64,000 bases of DNA, taken from positions 1,984,001 through 2,048,000 of the forward strand of contig NZ_CP082928.1 in assembly GCF_023517795.1 (NCBI RefSeq), given 5' to 3'. A program made the translations under genes and the position numbers. Below the pieces are notes generated by a model. The model searched no databases. It saw only the letters and a list, made by a program, of their open reading frames with translations, and was not told the origin of the DNA. Origin of the DNA: Pseudomonas fulva (GTDB lineage Bacteria; Pseudomonadota; Gammaproteobacteria; Pseudomonadales; Pseudomonadaceae). Shown in pieces: positions 40,583-50,415 of the stretch (position 1 is the first letter of the stretch; every line of letters starts with the position of its first letter).

Positions 40583-41404
40583 ATGACATCGTTCCCTTTA
40601 CGCTGCGCTGCCCTGGCCGCGTTGGCCCTGCTGATCGTGGGCTGCCAGAGCCAGCAGGCAGCCGAGCCAGCGCCGGCTGTCGTCGCAGTGGCGCCGGGCG
40701 CCCAGGAGCAGTTCGACGCGCACCTGGCCGCCGGCCAATTGGCTGAAGCCGAAGCCCAGCTTCAGGTTCTGCACGCGGACGGCGAGCCCGCTGCCTTGCT
40801 GCAGGCCCAGCGGCAACTCTCCGAAGCCTACCTGCAGGCAGGCCAGAAGGCCCTGGAAGCCGGCGACCTGGACCAGGCCGCCAAATCCCTGGCCCACGCG
40901 CGCACCCTGATGCCCAAGGCACCAGCCCTGACCACCGGGCTGGATGGCGCCATCGGCAAGGCCCGCCAAGCCGAACTGAGCGCCGTCGAACAGGCCCGCC
41001 AGGCCGGTGAGCAGGCCCAGGCGGCGCGCCAGGAGCAACTGCGCCTGCTGCGCCAGGCCGCCGAAGCGCAAGCTGCCGCCAGCCGTGCAGCCGACGGCGC
41101 GACGGCGCAGGTGCCGGCGCAACTGATCGACCCTGCAGCCAAGCGCAGCGAAATCAGCCTGGCGATGCTCGACAGCCGTGACGAGGCGGCGCTGTTCGAG
41201 CGCCTCGATGCCGTGGCCGCGGATGTGGTGGCCTTCGACCGCAGCGTGCATGTCCAGGTGCGCAGCGTCGAGGACCTGCGCCGCGTGACGGCCCTGCTCG
41301 AAGCGCGGGTGATGAAACTCGACCCGACCTTCAAACTTGCGCTCAGCCACGCCGTCAAACCGGTTCAGGTGCCGCGCCTGATCTTGCGCGCCCGGGGCCA
41401 GTGA
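40583..41404 (+). CDS. Predicted lipoprotein with a coiled-coil middle part
   Basis: The 273-residue product has a lipoprotein signal peptide with the lipobox LIVGC (Cys at about residue 21). The next 150 residues are a TPR-like/coiled-coil region rich in Ala, Gln and Glu (QARQAGEQAQAARQEQLRLL). The C-terminal 80 residues (DEAALFERLDAVAADVVAFD, VRSVEDLRRVTALLEARV) form a conserved domain. It sits between znuB and metN as in P. aeruginosa. The function is unknown. Confidence 0.75.
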   Translation: MTSFPLRCAALAALALLIVGCQSQQAAEPAPAVVAVAPGAQEQFDAHLAAGQLAEAEAQLQVLHADGEPAALLQAQRQLSEAYLQAGQKALEAGDLDQAAKSLAHARTLMPKAPALTTGLDGAIGKARQAELSAVEQARQAGEQAQAARQEQLRLLRQAAEAQAAASRAADGATAQVPAQLIDPAAKRSEISLAMLDSRDEAALFERLDAVAADVVAFDRSVHVQVRSVEDLRRVTALLEARVMKLDPTFKLALSHAVKPVQVPRLILRARGQ

Positions 41405-41463
41405 GGTTTCGAGCCAGGCTGAAATTCAGCATTTTAGATATAAACATAGGCCTACAAAGATTT

Positions 41464-41491
41464 TTGAGGTCTAAGCAGCGCCGGGTAAACT
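41464..41491 (+). promoter_or_regulatory. Possible promoter of metNIQ
   Basis: TTGAGG, a 16-base spacer and TAAACT precede metN by 60 bases. I see no clear MetJ-type or SAM-riboswitch structure in the 146-base gap. Confidence 0.3.
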
Positions 41492-41550
41492 GGCAAGCCC
41501 TTTATGCTCATGCCTACCCGGCAAAACGAAGAACCCAAAAGGTTTAACGC

Positions 41551-42555
41551 GTGATCGACTTTCATCAGGTTCACAAGGCGTACCGCGTCAGTGGCCGCGA
41601 TATTCCCGCCCTGCAACCCTGCGACCTGCATATCGAACGTGGCGAAGTGTTCGGCATCATCGGCCACTCCGGCGCGGGCAAGAGCACCCTGCTGCGCCTG
41701 ATCAACCGCCTCGAAGAACCCTCTGGCGGACGCATCGATATCGATGGCGTGGACGTTACCGCCCTGGGCGCCGACGGCCTGCGCAAATTCCGCCAGCAAG
41801 CGGGCATGATCTTCCAGCACTTCAATCTGCTGTCCTCCAAGACCGTTGCCGCCAACGTCGGTATGCCCCTGAAACTGGCGGGTGTACCGGCCCGGGAAAT
41901 CGACCAGCGCGTCACCGCCTTGCTCGAGCGCGTAGGCCTTCAGGACCATGCCAACAAGTACCCGGCGCAGCTCTCCGGCGGCCAGAAGCAGCGCGTCGGC
42001 ATTGCCCGCGCCCTGGCCACCCGGCCGAAGATTCTCCTGTGCGACGAGGCCACCAGTGCCCTCGACCCGCAAACCACCGCCGCGGTGCTGCAACTGCTGG
42101 CCGAGATCAATCGCGAGCTGGGCCTGACCATCGTGCTGATCACCCACGAGATGGACGTGATCCGCCGGGTCTGCGACCGCGTGGCGGTCATGGATGCCGG
42201 GGTGATCGTCGAACAGGGCCCGGTCGCCGAGGTGTTTCTGCATCCGCAACATGCCACCACCAAGCGTTTCGTGCAGGAAGCCGAGCATGTCGACGAGAAC
42301 GACCAGCGCGACGACTTCGCTCATGTGCAGGGGCGCATCCTGCGCCTGACCTTTATCGGCGAGTCCACCTACTCGCCCGTTCTCGGCCAGGTCGCCCGGG
42401 AAACCGGCATTGACTACAGCATCCTTGCCGGGCGCATCGACCGCATCAAGGACACGCCCTACGGCCAGTTGACCCTGGCGCTGACCGGCGGCGACATCGA
42501 CGCCGCCCTCGCCCGCTTCGAAGCGGCTGACGTGCACCTGGAGGTCCTGCGCTGA
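41551..42555 (+). CDS. metN: Methionine ABC transporter ATP-binding protein
   Basis: The 334-residue product starts at GTG. It has the Walker [19 protein letters not shown], the signature [15 protein letters not shown], the Walker [14 protein letters not shown] and the switch His in [10 protein letters not shown]. The last 80 residues are the NIL domain that senses methionine in the E. coli protein. The ATG of metI overlaps its last base, indicating translational coupling. Confidence 0.95.
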   Translation: MIDFHQVHKAYRVSGRDIPALQPCDLHIERGEVFGIIGHSGAGKSTLLRLINRLEEPSGGRIDIDGVDVTALGADGLRKFRQQAGMIFQHFNLLSSKTVAANVGMPLKLAGVPAREIDQRVTALLERVGLQDHANKYPAQLSGGQKQRVGIARALATRPKILLCDEATSALDPQTTAAVLQLLAEINRELGLTIVLITHEMDVIRRVCDRVAVMDAGVIVEQGPVAEVFLHPQHATTKRFVQEAEHVDENDQRDDFAHVQGRILRLTFIGESTYSPVLGQVARETGIDYSILAGRIDRIKDTPYGQLTLALTGGDIDAALARFEAADVHLEVLR

Positions 42556-43220
42556 TGGAAGCCTTATTGCCCAACGTCGACTGGCTGGAAATCTGGCAGG
42601 CCAGCCTCGATACCCTGAACATGCTCGGCGGCTCCATGCTGTTCACCGTGCTGTTCGGCCTGCCCCTCGGTGTGCTGCTGTTTCTCACCGGCCCGCGGCA
42701 GATGTTCGAACAGAAAGGCCTCTACGCGGTGATCTCGCTGGTGGTCAACGTGTTGCGCTCGGTGCCGTTCGTGATCCTGTTGATCCTGCTGATCCCGGTC
42801 ACGGTGGTGATTACCGGCACCTCACTGGGCGTCGCCGGAGCCATCCCGCCGCTGGTGGTCGGTGCCACGCCGTTCTTCGCGCGCCTGGTGGAAACCGCCC
42901 TGCGCGAGGTCGATCGCGGCATCATCGAGGCGACCCAGGCGATGGGTGCCAGCACCCGGCAGATCATCTTCAACGCCCTGCTGCCCGAGGCCCTGCCGGG
43001 TATCCTGGCGGCCATCACCGTCACCGCCATCACTCTGGTGTCCTACACCGCGATGAGCGGCCTGATCGGCGGCGGCGGCCTGGGCGACCTGGCGGTGCGT
43101 TACGGCTACCAGCGTTATCAGCCGGACGTGATGTTCGTGACCGTAGCGCTGCTGGTGGTGCTCGTACAGATTCTGCAAACCATCGGCGACCGTCTGGTGG
43201 TGCATTTTTCCCGTAAATAA
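42555..43220 (+). CDS. metI: Methionine ABC transporter permease
   Basis: The 221-residue membrane protein has five helices and the EAA loop (VETALREVDRGIIEATQAMG), followed by AMSGLIGGGGLGDLAVRYGY, which is typical of MetI. It is coupled to metN and followed by metQ after 60 bases. Confidence 0.96.
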   Translation: MEALLPNVDWLEIWQASLDTLNMLGGSMLFTVLFGLPLGVLLFLTGPRQMFEQKGLYAVISLVVNVLRSVPFVILLILLIPVTVVITGTSLGVAGAIPPLVVGATPFFARLVETALREVDRGIIEATQAMGASTRQIIFNALLPEALPGILAAITVTAITLVSYTAMSGLIGGGGLGDLAVRYGYQRYQPDVMFVTVALLVVLVQILQTIGDRLVVHFSRK

Positions 43221-43280
43221 AACAGCTGGAAGGGCCAGCGGCAGTTAGCCGCCACGCCACCTCACTTCAAGGAGTCAACG

Positions 43281-44057
43281 ATGAAAAAACTGCTCACTGC
43301 CCTGGCTGTCGTCGCAGCCTTCTCCAGCGCCGCCCAGGCTGAAACCCTGCGCGTCGCCGCCTCGGCCGTCCCGCACGCCGAGATCCTGAATTTCGTCAAA
43401 CCGGCCCTGGCCAAGGAAGGCGTGGAGCTGGACGTCAAGGTCTTCACCGACTACGTGCAACCCAACGTACAGGTCGCCGAGAAGCGCCTGGACGCCAACT
43501 TCTTCCAGCACCAGCCGTACCTGGACGAGTTCAACAAGAGCCGTGGCACCAGCCTGGTCAGCGTCGGTGGCGTGCACGTCGAGCCGTTCGGCGCCTACTC
43601 CAGCAAGATCAAGGACCTCAAAGAGCTGCCGCAAGGCGCCAACGTGGTCATCCCCAACGACGCCACCAACGGCGGCCGCGCCCTGCTGCTGCTGCAGAAG
43701 GCTGGCGTGATCACCTTGAAGGATCCGAGCAACATCCTCTCCACGCCGAAGGACATCGCCGAGAATCCGAAAGGTATCAAGGTGCGTGAGCTGGAAGCCG
43801 CGACCCTGCCGCGCGTGCTGACCCAGGTCGACCTGGCGCTGATCAACACCAACTACGCCTTGGAAGCCAAGCTGAACCCGACCGAGGACGCCCTGGCCAT
43901 CGAAGGCAGCGACTCGCCGTACGTCAACATCCTGGTGACCCGCGAAGACAACAAGGACAGCCCGGCCGTGCAGAAGCTGGTCAAGGCCCTGCACAGCGAT
44001 GAGGTGAAAGCCTTCATCCTGGAGAAATACAAAGGCGCGGTGGTTCCGGCGTTCTGA
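43281..44057 (+). CDS. metQ: Methionine ABC transporter substrate-binding protein
   Basis: The 258-residue product has a signal peptide cleaved near residue 20 (AAQAETLRV) and no lipobox cysteine, so unlike E. coli MetQ it is probably a free periplasmic protein. NlpA-family sequence follows: VKVFTDYVQPNVQVAEKRLD, ANFFQHQPYLDEFN, IPNDATNGGRALLLLQKAG and LINTNYALEA. AAGGAG lies before the start. A strong terminator closes the operon. Confidence 0.94.
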   Translation: MKKLLTALAVVAAFSSAAQAETLRVAASAVPHAEILNFVKPALAKEGVELDVKVFTDYVQPNVQVAEKRLDANFFQHQPYLDEFNKSRGTSLVSVGGVHVEPFGAYSSKIKDLKELPQGANVVIPNDATNGGRALLLLQKAGVITLKDPSNILSTPKDIAENPKGIKVRELEAATLPRVLTQVDLALINTNYALEAKLNPTEDALAIEGSDSPYVNILVTREDNKDSPAVQKLVKALHSDEVKAFILEKYKGAVVPAF

Positions 44058-44081
44058 TTGCCGCTACCGCTGCTGCAGCCG

Positions 44082-44117
44082 ATGCCGCGTAGCCCTCAAG
44101 CTACGCGGCATTTTCAT
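44082..44117 (+). terminator. Intrinsic terminator after metNIQ
   Basis: ATGCCGCGTAG and CTACGCGGCAT form a perfect 11-bp stem around CCCTCAAG and run into TTTTCATTT. Confidence 0.9.
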
Positions 44118-44135
44118 TTCTGCGGCCGGGGTTTC

Positions 44136-44567
44136 TCACTCAGCGCGGATAAACCGCAGCACGCCGGCCAGCCTGGAACCCGGGCCGCCGGGATTGTCCT
44201 TGGGATGGGCGATGCCGTCGCTGACCGGCACCTCGGCGAAATCGAACGGGCTGATGCCTTCGAGGCAGGCGGCGTTGACGCCGTACTGGTCCGGGTTGGA
44301 ACGGCGCTGATGGTGGGTGTAGATACCGCAGCGCGAGCAGAAGAAGTGCTGGGCGCTCATGGTATTGAAGCGATAGACCGTCAGCAGGTCTTCACCCTGC
44401 AGGATACGCAAGTCGGCCAGCTCGGCCGAAACCGCCACCGCACCTCGCATGCGGCAATAAGAGCAGTTGCAGCGCCGTGCGCTGTGCAGGCCATCGCTGA
44501 GCATCACCTGAAAGCGCACCCCGCCGCAGTGGCAGGCACCTTTGATCTCGCCGATATCCTTGTTCAT
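44136..44567 (-). CDS. GFA (glutathione-dependent formaldehyde-activating enzyme-like) family protein
   Basis: The 143-residue product has the GFA zinc-binding fold with CHCGGVRFQV, RCNCSYCRMRGA and HFFCSRCGIYTHHQ, giving the two zinc sites (CxC and CxxC). Most such proteins have unknown physiological substrates. The ATG at 44567 was preferred because a ribosome site GAGGG lies upstream; the upstream extension to 44600 has no family match. It is convergent with metQ. Confidence 0.85.
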   Translation of the reverse strand: MNKDIGEIKGACHCGGVRFQVMLSDGLHSARRCNCSYCRMRGAVAVSAELADLRILQGEDLLTVYRFNTMSAQHFFCSRCGIYTHHQRRSNPDQYGVNAACLEGISPFDFAEVPVSDGIAHPKDNPGGPGSRLAGVLRFIRAE

Positions 44568-44675
44568 CGCCAGGCCCTCGTTCGCACAAGCGCACAGCAT
44601 AGGCTAAATACCGAACAAGTAGCCTGGCGTTGGGCGTCGCGATACCCAGGAACAGTTGCCCCAACTACTTCCGAT

Positions 44676-44711
44676 CTACCCCGGGTATCGCTGCGCTCAA
44701 CCACGGGCTAC
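44676..44711. repeat. CCCGGGT-type palindromic repeat, copy 2
   Basis: CTACCCCGGGTATCGCTGCG ... CAACCACGGGCTAC follows the same plan as 1491-1522 (CCCGGGTATCG-loop-ACCCGGG). It sits in the gap between the GFA and YbaN genes, just inside the 3' flank of ybaN. Confidence 0.55.
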
Positions 44712-45121
44712 GAGACGTGATGGTCTTTGCGGGGGCGCTCTGGCCGTGACCAGATCCACAGTGCGCCGCAACTCATGCCCAGCCCAGCGAAGATCACTGA
44801 CGGTGTATGCGCCACCGTCACAATCATGATGGCGAACGCCACCAGCATGCTCAGGCTGGCCGCCAGCTTGGTACGCCGGGTGATCACACCACCGTCTCGC
44901 CAGTTGCGCAGCAGCGGGCCGAACAGCCGGTGGTTCTCCAGCCAGGCGCTGAGCCGCGGCGAACTGCGCGACGCGGCCCAGGCGGCCAGCAGCACGAACT
45001 CGGTGGTCGGCAGGCCAGGCACCAGTAAACCGACTGCCGCCATGCCAATGCTCAGGTAGGCGAGCGCCAGCCACAGCCAGCGCGTCCAGCCGCTGGCCAG
45101 CTCCCCAGGCGTATCAGGCAA
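44708..45121 (-). CDS. YbaN-family (DUF454) inner membrane protein
   Basis: The 137-residue product has about four hydrophobic segments and the DUF454 signature GMAAVGLLVPGLPTTEFVLLAAWA with an Arg-Ser-Ser-rich loop. The start codon is TTG at 45121, with GGAG seven bases upstream inside hemO; the coding part overlaps hemO by eight bases. DUF454 genes are often beside heme oxygenase genes in pseudomonads. The function is unknown. Confidence 0.8.
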   Translation of the reverse strand: MPDTPGELASGWTRWLWLALAYLSIGMAAVGLLVPGLPTTEFVLLAAWAASRSSPRLSAWLENHRLFGPLLRNWRDGGVITRRTKLAASLSMLVAFAIMIVTVAHTPSVIFAGLGMSCGALWIWSRPERPRKDHHVS

Positions 45122-45707
45122 AGCAGCGCTCCAGGTGCTCGGTGAAACGCTCGAAGGCGGCGATGGCGGCAGCTTCGGCCTCGCGTTCCTGGTGCTCGTC
45201 CAGCTCGACGCCGTCGAGGGTTGCCACGAAGCTTTTCCAGCCTTGCGCCCGGCCGCCCTCGGGCTCGCCCAGATGCCGCGCCCCGAACGTTTCGCTCAAG
45301 CCCAGAGCGGGCATGCGCTTGAGCAGGAAGGCCGCGCCCAGCTTGGAGCCTTCGGACACGAACAACCAGGCCAGGGCGGCACCGAGCCCGAGCGAACGAC
45401 TGCGGATGGCCTCGTCACCCTCGGGAATCGGCAAGCCGAGATCAGCCAGATCCAGACGCGCCTGCTGGAGACGGCAACGAGCGGGCAGGTCCGGTATTAG
45501 CGCGACCAGCGCAGGATCGTTGTAGAGCGTCTCCAGGTCGTACTGGAACAGGTACTGCGCGGCGACGAAACGCGCGAAACGCTCCGGGTTGGCAAAGGGA
45601 TCATGGCTTTTCACCAGCGCATCGAGCCGGCTGTGCGGCTGGTGGGTCAACTGGTTGAGGCGTTGCGAACGCAGGGGGTGGGCAAGCTGTGCCGGTTGGG
45701 CGGTCAT
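45114..45707 (-). CDS. hemO: Biliverdin-producing heme oxygenase
   Basis: HemO splits heme to biliverdin, iron and CO. The 197-residue product belongs to the bacterial HemO/PigA type. It starts SQRLNQLTHQPHSRLDALVK, with the proximal heme His in this helix. The distal-helix pattern GLGAALAWLFVSEGSKLGAAFLL is present, with Gly residues allowing heme to bend. AAGGAGAGACC precedes the ATG at 45707; 15 more in-frame residues upstream were rejected. It lies on the same strand as the has genes and just downstream of hasF, separated by 100 bases, so iron from HasR-imported heme could be released by this enzyme. Confidence 0.9.
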   Translation of the reverse strand: MTAQPAQLAHPLRSQRLNQLTHQPHSRLDALVKSHDPFANPERFARFVAAQYLFQYDLETLYNDPALVALIPDLPARCRLQQARLDLADLGLPIPEGDEAIRSRSLGLGAALAWLFVSEGSKLGAAFLLKRMPALGLSETFGARHLGEPEGGRAQGWKSFVATLDGVELDEHQEREAEAAAIAAFERFTEHLERCFA

Positions 45708-45807
45708 TGGTCTCTCCTTGGACGGGACTTGCCGAGCACTGCTCGGCATCATCTAGATAACTGACGAACCAGCGAGGAAAAGTCGGTAACCGAGGGCGGA
45801 CTGAGTG

Positions 45808-47145
45808 TCACGCGCGGCCGGGGAAATAACGGCTCAAGTGGCGCAGATCCGCTTCCCCCAGCACCCCTGCCAGGTAGCGCAATTGCAACCAGGCGCGCAG
45901 GTAGCCATAACGTGCCTCGGCCAAATCCCGCCGAGCGCTGTAGAGCTGCTGTTCGGCATCGAGCACGTCGCGGTTGACCCGTTCGCCACCGGTCACGCTC
46001 TTGCGGGTCGCGTCGATCAGCGCACTTGCCGACTCCACCGCCAGCTCATAGGCGCGCACCTTGGCCGTGCTGCTGGTGCACAGGTTGAACTGCCGGCGCA
46101 GGTCGACGAGCACTTCGTCGCGCCGGGCATCGAGTTCATAGCGAGCCTGCTCGTAGGACGCCGAAGCCTGACGCCTGGCCGCCGATACACCGCCGCCAGC
46201 GAACAGCGGCATGCTGAGCTGGATACCGATGCTGTCGGTGTCGTATTTCTGGTTGTAGGTGCTTTCCGAATCGGAGCGGGTCTTGCGCGAGGTGGCGTAC
46301 AAGCCGAGGGTTGGCAGGTGTCCGGCGCGCTGACGCTCGACCTCCTGCTCAGCCACGGTCAGGCCGTGGCGCTGGCCGGCGAGGTCGGCATTGTGCACCA
46401 GGGCCATATCGCGCCAACCGTCGAAGCGCGCGGGCGCCAAGGGCTCGGCGCTGAACGTGCCGCTCAGTGGTGCCAATTGCTGCAGCTCCACCGGCTCGCC
46501 GATGATCGCCTGCAGCTCGCGCAGCGCGGCGTCCAGCGCATCCTGCGCCTCGATCTCCTGCGCGCGAGACAGATCATGGCGGGCGCGGGTTTCCAGCAGA
46601 TCGGTATGGGTACCCTCGCCGGCTTTGAAGGTGCGCTGGTTGAGCTCGAGCTGCTCGGCATAAGCGCGCCGCTGGGCCGCCGCCAGCTCGATCTGCTCGC
46701 CGGCCAACAAGGCCTGGCTGTAGGCCGCGAACACGCGCACCACCAGTTCCTGACCACGGCCGCGCAAGCGCTCGTCGGCCAATGCCGCTTTGGCGACGCC
46801 CTGGCGGTATTCGGCCCAGGCAGCGTAGTCGAACAAGGGCTGCTGCAAGGTCAGCGCCGAGGAGTAACTGTCGTAGTCGCGGTCGAGGGTTACCTCGCCA
46901 GAGGTCACCTCTGATTCGTTACGAGCCTTGCGATAGTTGTAGGAAAGGCTCGGCAAAAGCCCGGCACGACCGATGGCCAGGTTTTCCGCACCGGCATCCC
47001 GCTCGTGGGTGGCGGCGCGGAAGGTCGGGTCGTTGCGCAGGGCCAGGGCGTAGACGTCCATCACACCGAATGCGAAGCTCGGCGCAGTCAGCAACGCACC
47101 AATCAGCAAAACCAAGAGCCTGACGGCGACGTTCGAAGGCTTCAT
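45808..47145 (-). CDS. hasF: Type I secretion outer membrane channel HasF (TolC family)
   Basis: The 445-residue product has a signal peptide (residues 1-25) and the TolC repeat architecture with two copies of the barrel-plus-helix unit (TLQQPLFDYAAWAEYRQG, QLSMPLFAGGGVSAARRQA). It forms the outer membrane part of the HasDEF exporter. The ATG overlaps the hasE stop by four bases. AprF is the close relative, so assignment to Has rests on the operon. Confidence 0.9.
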   Translation of the reverse strand: MKPSNVAVRLLVLLIGALLTAPSFAFGVMDVYALALRNDPTFRAATHERDAGAENLAIGRAGLLPSLSYNYRKARNESEVTSGEVTLDRDYDSYSSALTLQQPLFDYAAWAEYRQGVAKAALADERLRGRGQELVVRVFAAYSQALLAGEQIELAAAQRRAYAEQLELNQRTFKAGEGTHTDLLETRARHDLSRAQEIEAQDALDAALRELQAIIGEPVELQQLAPLSGTFSAEPLAPARFDGWRDMALVHNADLAGQRHGLTVAEQEVERQRAGHLPTLGLYATSRKTRSDSESTYNQKYDTDSIGIQLSMPLFAGGGVSAARRQASASYEQARYELDARRDEVLVDLRRQFNLCTSSTAKVRAYELAVESASALIDATRKSVTGGERVNRDVLDAEQQLYSARRDLAEARYGYLRAWLQLRYLAGVLGEADLRHLSRYFPGRA

Positions 47146-48467
47146 TCTTCCACCAGCGCCATGTGGGTACGATCGGTCAGCGGCTTGAACAGGTAGTTGA
47201 GCAACGAGCGCTCACCCGTGCGCACGAAGGCCTGCACCGGCATGCCGGGACGAATCGTCTGGCCCTGCAACTGCCGCAAGCCATCGTCATCCACCTGCAC
47301 ACGCAGCCGGTAGTAGGGCTGATCGGTCTTCTCGTCGAGCAGGCGATCGGCGGAAACCAGCGTCACCTTGCCGTTGACCCGTGGCGTGCGGCTCTGGTTG
47401 AAGGCGACGAACAGCAGCTCCACGTCCAGGCCGGGCTGCAGCTTGTCGACCAGCTCCACCGGCGCCCGGGCGTCGACCAGCAAGGGCGCGTCCTGGGGGA
47501 CAATTTCCATCAGCACCTGCCCCGGTGCGATCACCCCGCCTTCGGTGAACACATCGAGCCCGACCACCGTACCGCCAGCGGGGGCACGGACCTCGGTATG
47601 GGCCAGTTCGAAGTCGGCGGCGCTCAGGCGACTGCCCAGTTCCTCGACCTTGAGGCGGGCGTCGGCGAGTTGCTGACGCACGTCCTGCTGGTACTCCTCC
47701 TTACGCTGGGCGGCACGCAGGCGCAGCTCGAGAATCTGCCGCTGGGTGCGGCCGATGGTGCCGAGATCCTCGGAGATATCACCATTGAGCTGGGCATACA
47801 GTCGCTCGTTCTCGAGCAGACGATTGCGCGCCACGTAGCCATCACGCGCCAGCTCGCGCAGCCCCTGCAACTGGGTCTGCATGCTGAGGCGTTGCTCGTC
47901 CTTGTGCGCCCTGGCGGCCTGCAAGCCTTGGAGCACGGCCTGGCTGCCGGCAATGCTCTCCTGCAAGCCTTCGAGTTCCAGGCGCAGTGCGGCCCGGCGG
48001 CTGGCGAGCAACTGGCGCTGCAGGGCGACGGTCGCCTCGACGCGCGGATCCGCCATGGCACTGACGCCAGCAGGCAGGGCGATTTCCGGCAGGCCATCAC
48101 GCTCGGCTTCCAGCCGGGCGGTGCTGATCAGCGCGCCGAGGTGCTGGACGAATAGAGCCTCGCGCTGAGCGCGGATCTGCGTGGCATCCATGCGCAGCAG
48201 TACCTGGCCGGCCTTGACCTGATCACCATCACGGACCAGCAGGCGCTGCACCACGCCGCCGGAAGGGTGCTGCACCGCCTGGCGATTGCCGGCGACCACC
48301 ACATTGCCGCTGATCGCCACACCCTTGTCGAGCGGAGCCAGGCCGGCCCAGAGCAGAAAGCCGCCAAACCCGAGGGCCAGCAGCCAGCTGCCCATGCGCG
48401 AATAACGCCGCTCGTCGAGGGGCAGTACATCGGCCAACTGGCCTTCCTTGCGAAGCGATTCGCCCAT
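47142..48467 (-). CDS. hasE: Type I secretion membrane-fusion protein HasE (HlyD family)
   Basis: The 441-residue product has one N-terminal membrane helix (about 26-44), the biotinyl-lipoyl half motif (VAISGNVVVAGNRQAVQHPS, DGDQVKAGQVLLRMDAT), a long coiled coil (about 95-285) and the C-terminal half (VRAPAGGTVVGLDVFTEGGV, PGMPVQAFVRTGERSLLNYLF) of the HlyD/PrtE type. The start ATG at 48467 overlaps the hasD stop by one base; a GTG one codon upstream is possible. It links HasD to HasF. Confidence 0.93.
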   Translation of the reverse strand: MGESLRKEGQLADVLPLDERRYSRMGSWLLALGFGGFLLWAGLAPLDKGVAISGNVVVAGNRQAVQHPSGGVVQRLLVRDGDQVKAGQVLLRMDATQIRAQREALFVQHLGALISTARLEAERDGLPEIALPAGVSAMADPRVEATVALQRQLLASRRAALRLELEGLQESIAGSQAVLQGLQAARAHKDEQRLSMQTQLQGLRELARDGYVARNRLLENERLYAQLNGDISEDLGTIGRTQRQILELRLRAAQRKEEYQQDVRQQLADARLKVEELGSRLSAADFELAHTEVRAPAGGTVVGLDVFTEGGVIAPGQVLMEIVPQDAPLLVDARAPVELVDKLQPGLDVELLFVAFNQSRTPRVNGKVTLVSADRLLDEKTDQPYYRLRVQVDDDGLRQLQGQTIRPGMPVQAFVRTGERSLLNYLFKPLTDRTHMALVEE

Positions 48468-50227
48468 CACGAGGCTACTCCCTGGCTGCCGTAGCTCATG
48501 CTGAACGTTGACGTGCTACGCACCGCAGCCGCGACTGGCGGCGCCTTGGGCTGCAGTTCCTGGAGCACTCGCTCGGCGGGCCCGAATGCCTGCATCTGCC
48601 CGGCGCGCAGCACCAGCAGCTTGTCGGTACTGGCCAGTAACGACGGCTTGTGGGCAATCAGCACCAGGGTGCGGCCTTGCCGCTTGGCCTCGGCGATGGC
48701 AGCCAGCAAGGCCTGTTCCCCTGGCTCGTCGAGATTCGAATTCGGCTCGTCGAGCACGATCAGCGCCGGCAACCCATACAGCGCCCGGGCCAGGCCGATA
48801 CGCTGCCGCTGCCCGCCGGACAACCCGGCTCCACCCTCGCCGAGAAGCGTGTCGTAGCCGTCGGCCAGTTGCAGGATCAGGTCATGCACCCCGGCCATGC
48901 GTGCCGCGGCGACCACCTTGTCCGGGTCCACCTCGGTAAAACGAGCGATATTCTCGGCCACGCTGCCGGCGAACAGCTGCACGTCCTGCGGCAGGTAGCC
49001 GATATGGGCACCGAGGGCGGTGCGGTCCCACTGTTGCAGGTCTGCGCCGTCCAGCCGAACCTTGCCGGTCTGTGCTGTGCCTACGCCTACCAGCAGGCGC
49101 GCCAGGGACGACTTGCCCGAGCCCGAAGGGCCGATCACACCGAGTACTTCCCCGGCCTCCAGCGCGAAGCCGAGATTCACCAGGCATGGCGTGCGGGTTC
49201 CCGGGGCGAAGGCACTGAGTTGCTCGACACGCAGCGCGCCACGCGGCGTCGGCAGTGGCATCCCCGCCTGACGTCGCGGGTTGGCCGCAAGCAACGCCGA
49301 CAGCCGCTCGTAGGCCAGCCGTGCATTGCTCCATTGCCGCCAGACACCGAGCACCTGGTCGATGGGTGCCAGCACCCGCCCCATGAGGATGGAGCCGGCG
49401 ATCATCATGCCGGGCGTGATCAGCCCATCCAGCGCCAGCCAGGCACCCAGGCCCAGCACCAGTGACTGAAGTGCCAGGCGCACGTACTTGGACCAGGCAC
49501 TGAAGGCGGCGGTCTTCTCGCTGGCCAGGTTCTGCTGGCCCAGAAAAACGGCATGCAGGGCGAACCAGCGCTGGCGCAGGGCAGTGAGCATGCCCATCGA
49601 CTCGATGGCTTCGGCCTGGCGCAGGTGGCCGGCAGCCTGCTGATTCGACGCGATGGACAGGCGCGCCGCCTCGCCGAGCGGCACCCGGGTCACGCTCTGG
49701 TTGAGCCAGGCCAACGTCACCAACACCAGCGCACCAACCAGGGCCAGCAGGCCGAGCCACGGGCTGAACAGAAAGATCACGCCCAGATACACCGGAAACC
49801 AGGGGGCATCGAAGAACGCGAACAGCGCATTGCCGGTCGCGAACTGGCGCAGGCTGGTGAGATCGCTCAGCGCTTGGGTCGAGGTCTGCCGGGTGTTACC
49901 CAGGTTGGCGTCGAAGGTGGCATCGAACACCCGCGCATTGAGGTGCATGTCCAACTGTGTACCGAGGCGGATCACCAACAGGCTGCGAACCCACTCCAAC
50001 GCGCCGGCGAACGCGAACAGGCCAACCACGATGAGGGTCAGCATCAGCAGGGTCATGGCGTTGCCCGAGGCGAGCACGCGGTCGTAGACCTGCAGCATGT
50101 ACAGCGCAGGTGCCAGCATCAACATATTGATCGCCGCCGAGAACAGGCCAACGTGCAGCAGCCCCGAGCGGCAGGCACGCAGGGCCTGAAGTATCTCGTT
50201 GCCAGCCGTGGGGACGGGCGCGCGCAT
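48467..50227 (-). CDS. hasD: Type I secretion ABC transporter HasD
   Basis: The 586-residue product has an N-terminal membrane domain with six helices (about 20-300) and a C-terminal ATPase (about 335-560) with the Walker [15 protein letters not shown], the signature [17 protein letters not shown] and the Walker [15 protein letters not shown]. It lacks the N-terminal peptidase domain, as is normal for exporters of C-terminal-signal substrates. The ATG at 50227 has AAGGAG at good distance; the frame is open to 50389 without coding features. It exports HasA. Confidence 0.94.
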   Translation of the reverse strand: MRAPVPTAGNEILQALRACRSGLLHVGLFSAAINMLMLAPALYMLQVYDRVLASGNAMTLLMLTLIVVGLFAFAGALEWVRSLLVIRLGTQLDMHLNARVFDATFDANLGNTRQTSTQALSDLTSLRQFATGNALFAFFDAPWFPVYLGVIFLFSPWLGLLALVGALVLVTLAWLNQSVTRVPLGEAARLSIASNQQAAGHLRQAEAIESMGMLTALRQRWFALHAVFLGQQNLASEKTAAFSAWSKYVRLALQSLVLGLGAWLALDGLITPGMMIAGSILMGRVLAPIDQVLGVWRQWSNARLAYERLSALLAANPRRQAGMPLPTPRGALRVEQLSAFAPGTRTPCLVNLGFALEAGEVLGVIGPSGSGKSSLARLLVGVGTAQTGKVRLDGADLQQWDRTALGAHIGYLPQDVQLFAGSVAENIARFTEVDPDKVVAAARMAGVHDLILQLADGYDTLLGEGGAGLSGGQRQRIGLARALYGLPALIVLDEPNSNLDEPGEQALLAAIAEAKRQGRTLVLIAHKPSLLASTDKLLVLRAGQMQAFGPAERVLQELQPKAPPVAAAVRSTSTFSMSYGSQGVAS

Positions 50228-50370
50228 GCAGGAACTCCTTGGCGCAGTGCCAGGCGCAGCACGCCTGGCGGTATCCCCCGGAGCCATTGACGGGCGCCCG
50301 GGCGACACCCAGAATTGATGACCGTCACAGCCTGGGCCTTGGAAAACACGGGCCGTGACGGCGTTACCAG

Positions 50371-50402
50371 AGCGAACGGGATGACACATCCGTTCGCTTT
50401 TT
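50371..50402 (-). promoter_or_regulatory. Hairpin between hasA and hasD
   Basis: AGCGAACGG and CCGTTCGCT form a 9-bp stem around ATGTGTCATC (minus-strand reading). On the minus strand there is no T-run after it. It probably stabilises or partly terminates the hasA message, giving more HasA than exporter, as known in the Serratia has operon. Confidence 0.55.
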
Positions 50403-50415
50403 CATTGCCCGGTGA

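Noticed and set aside
41405..41550. SAM riboswitch or MetJ site upstream of metNIQ
   Set aside because: I could not find the paired elements of a SAM riboswitch or tandem AGACGTCT met boxes.
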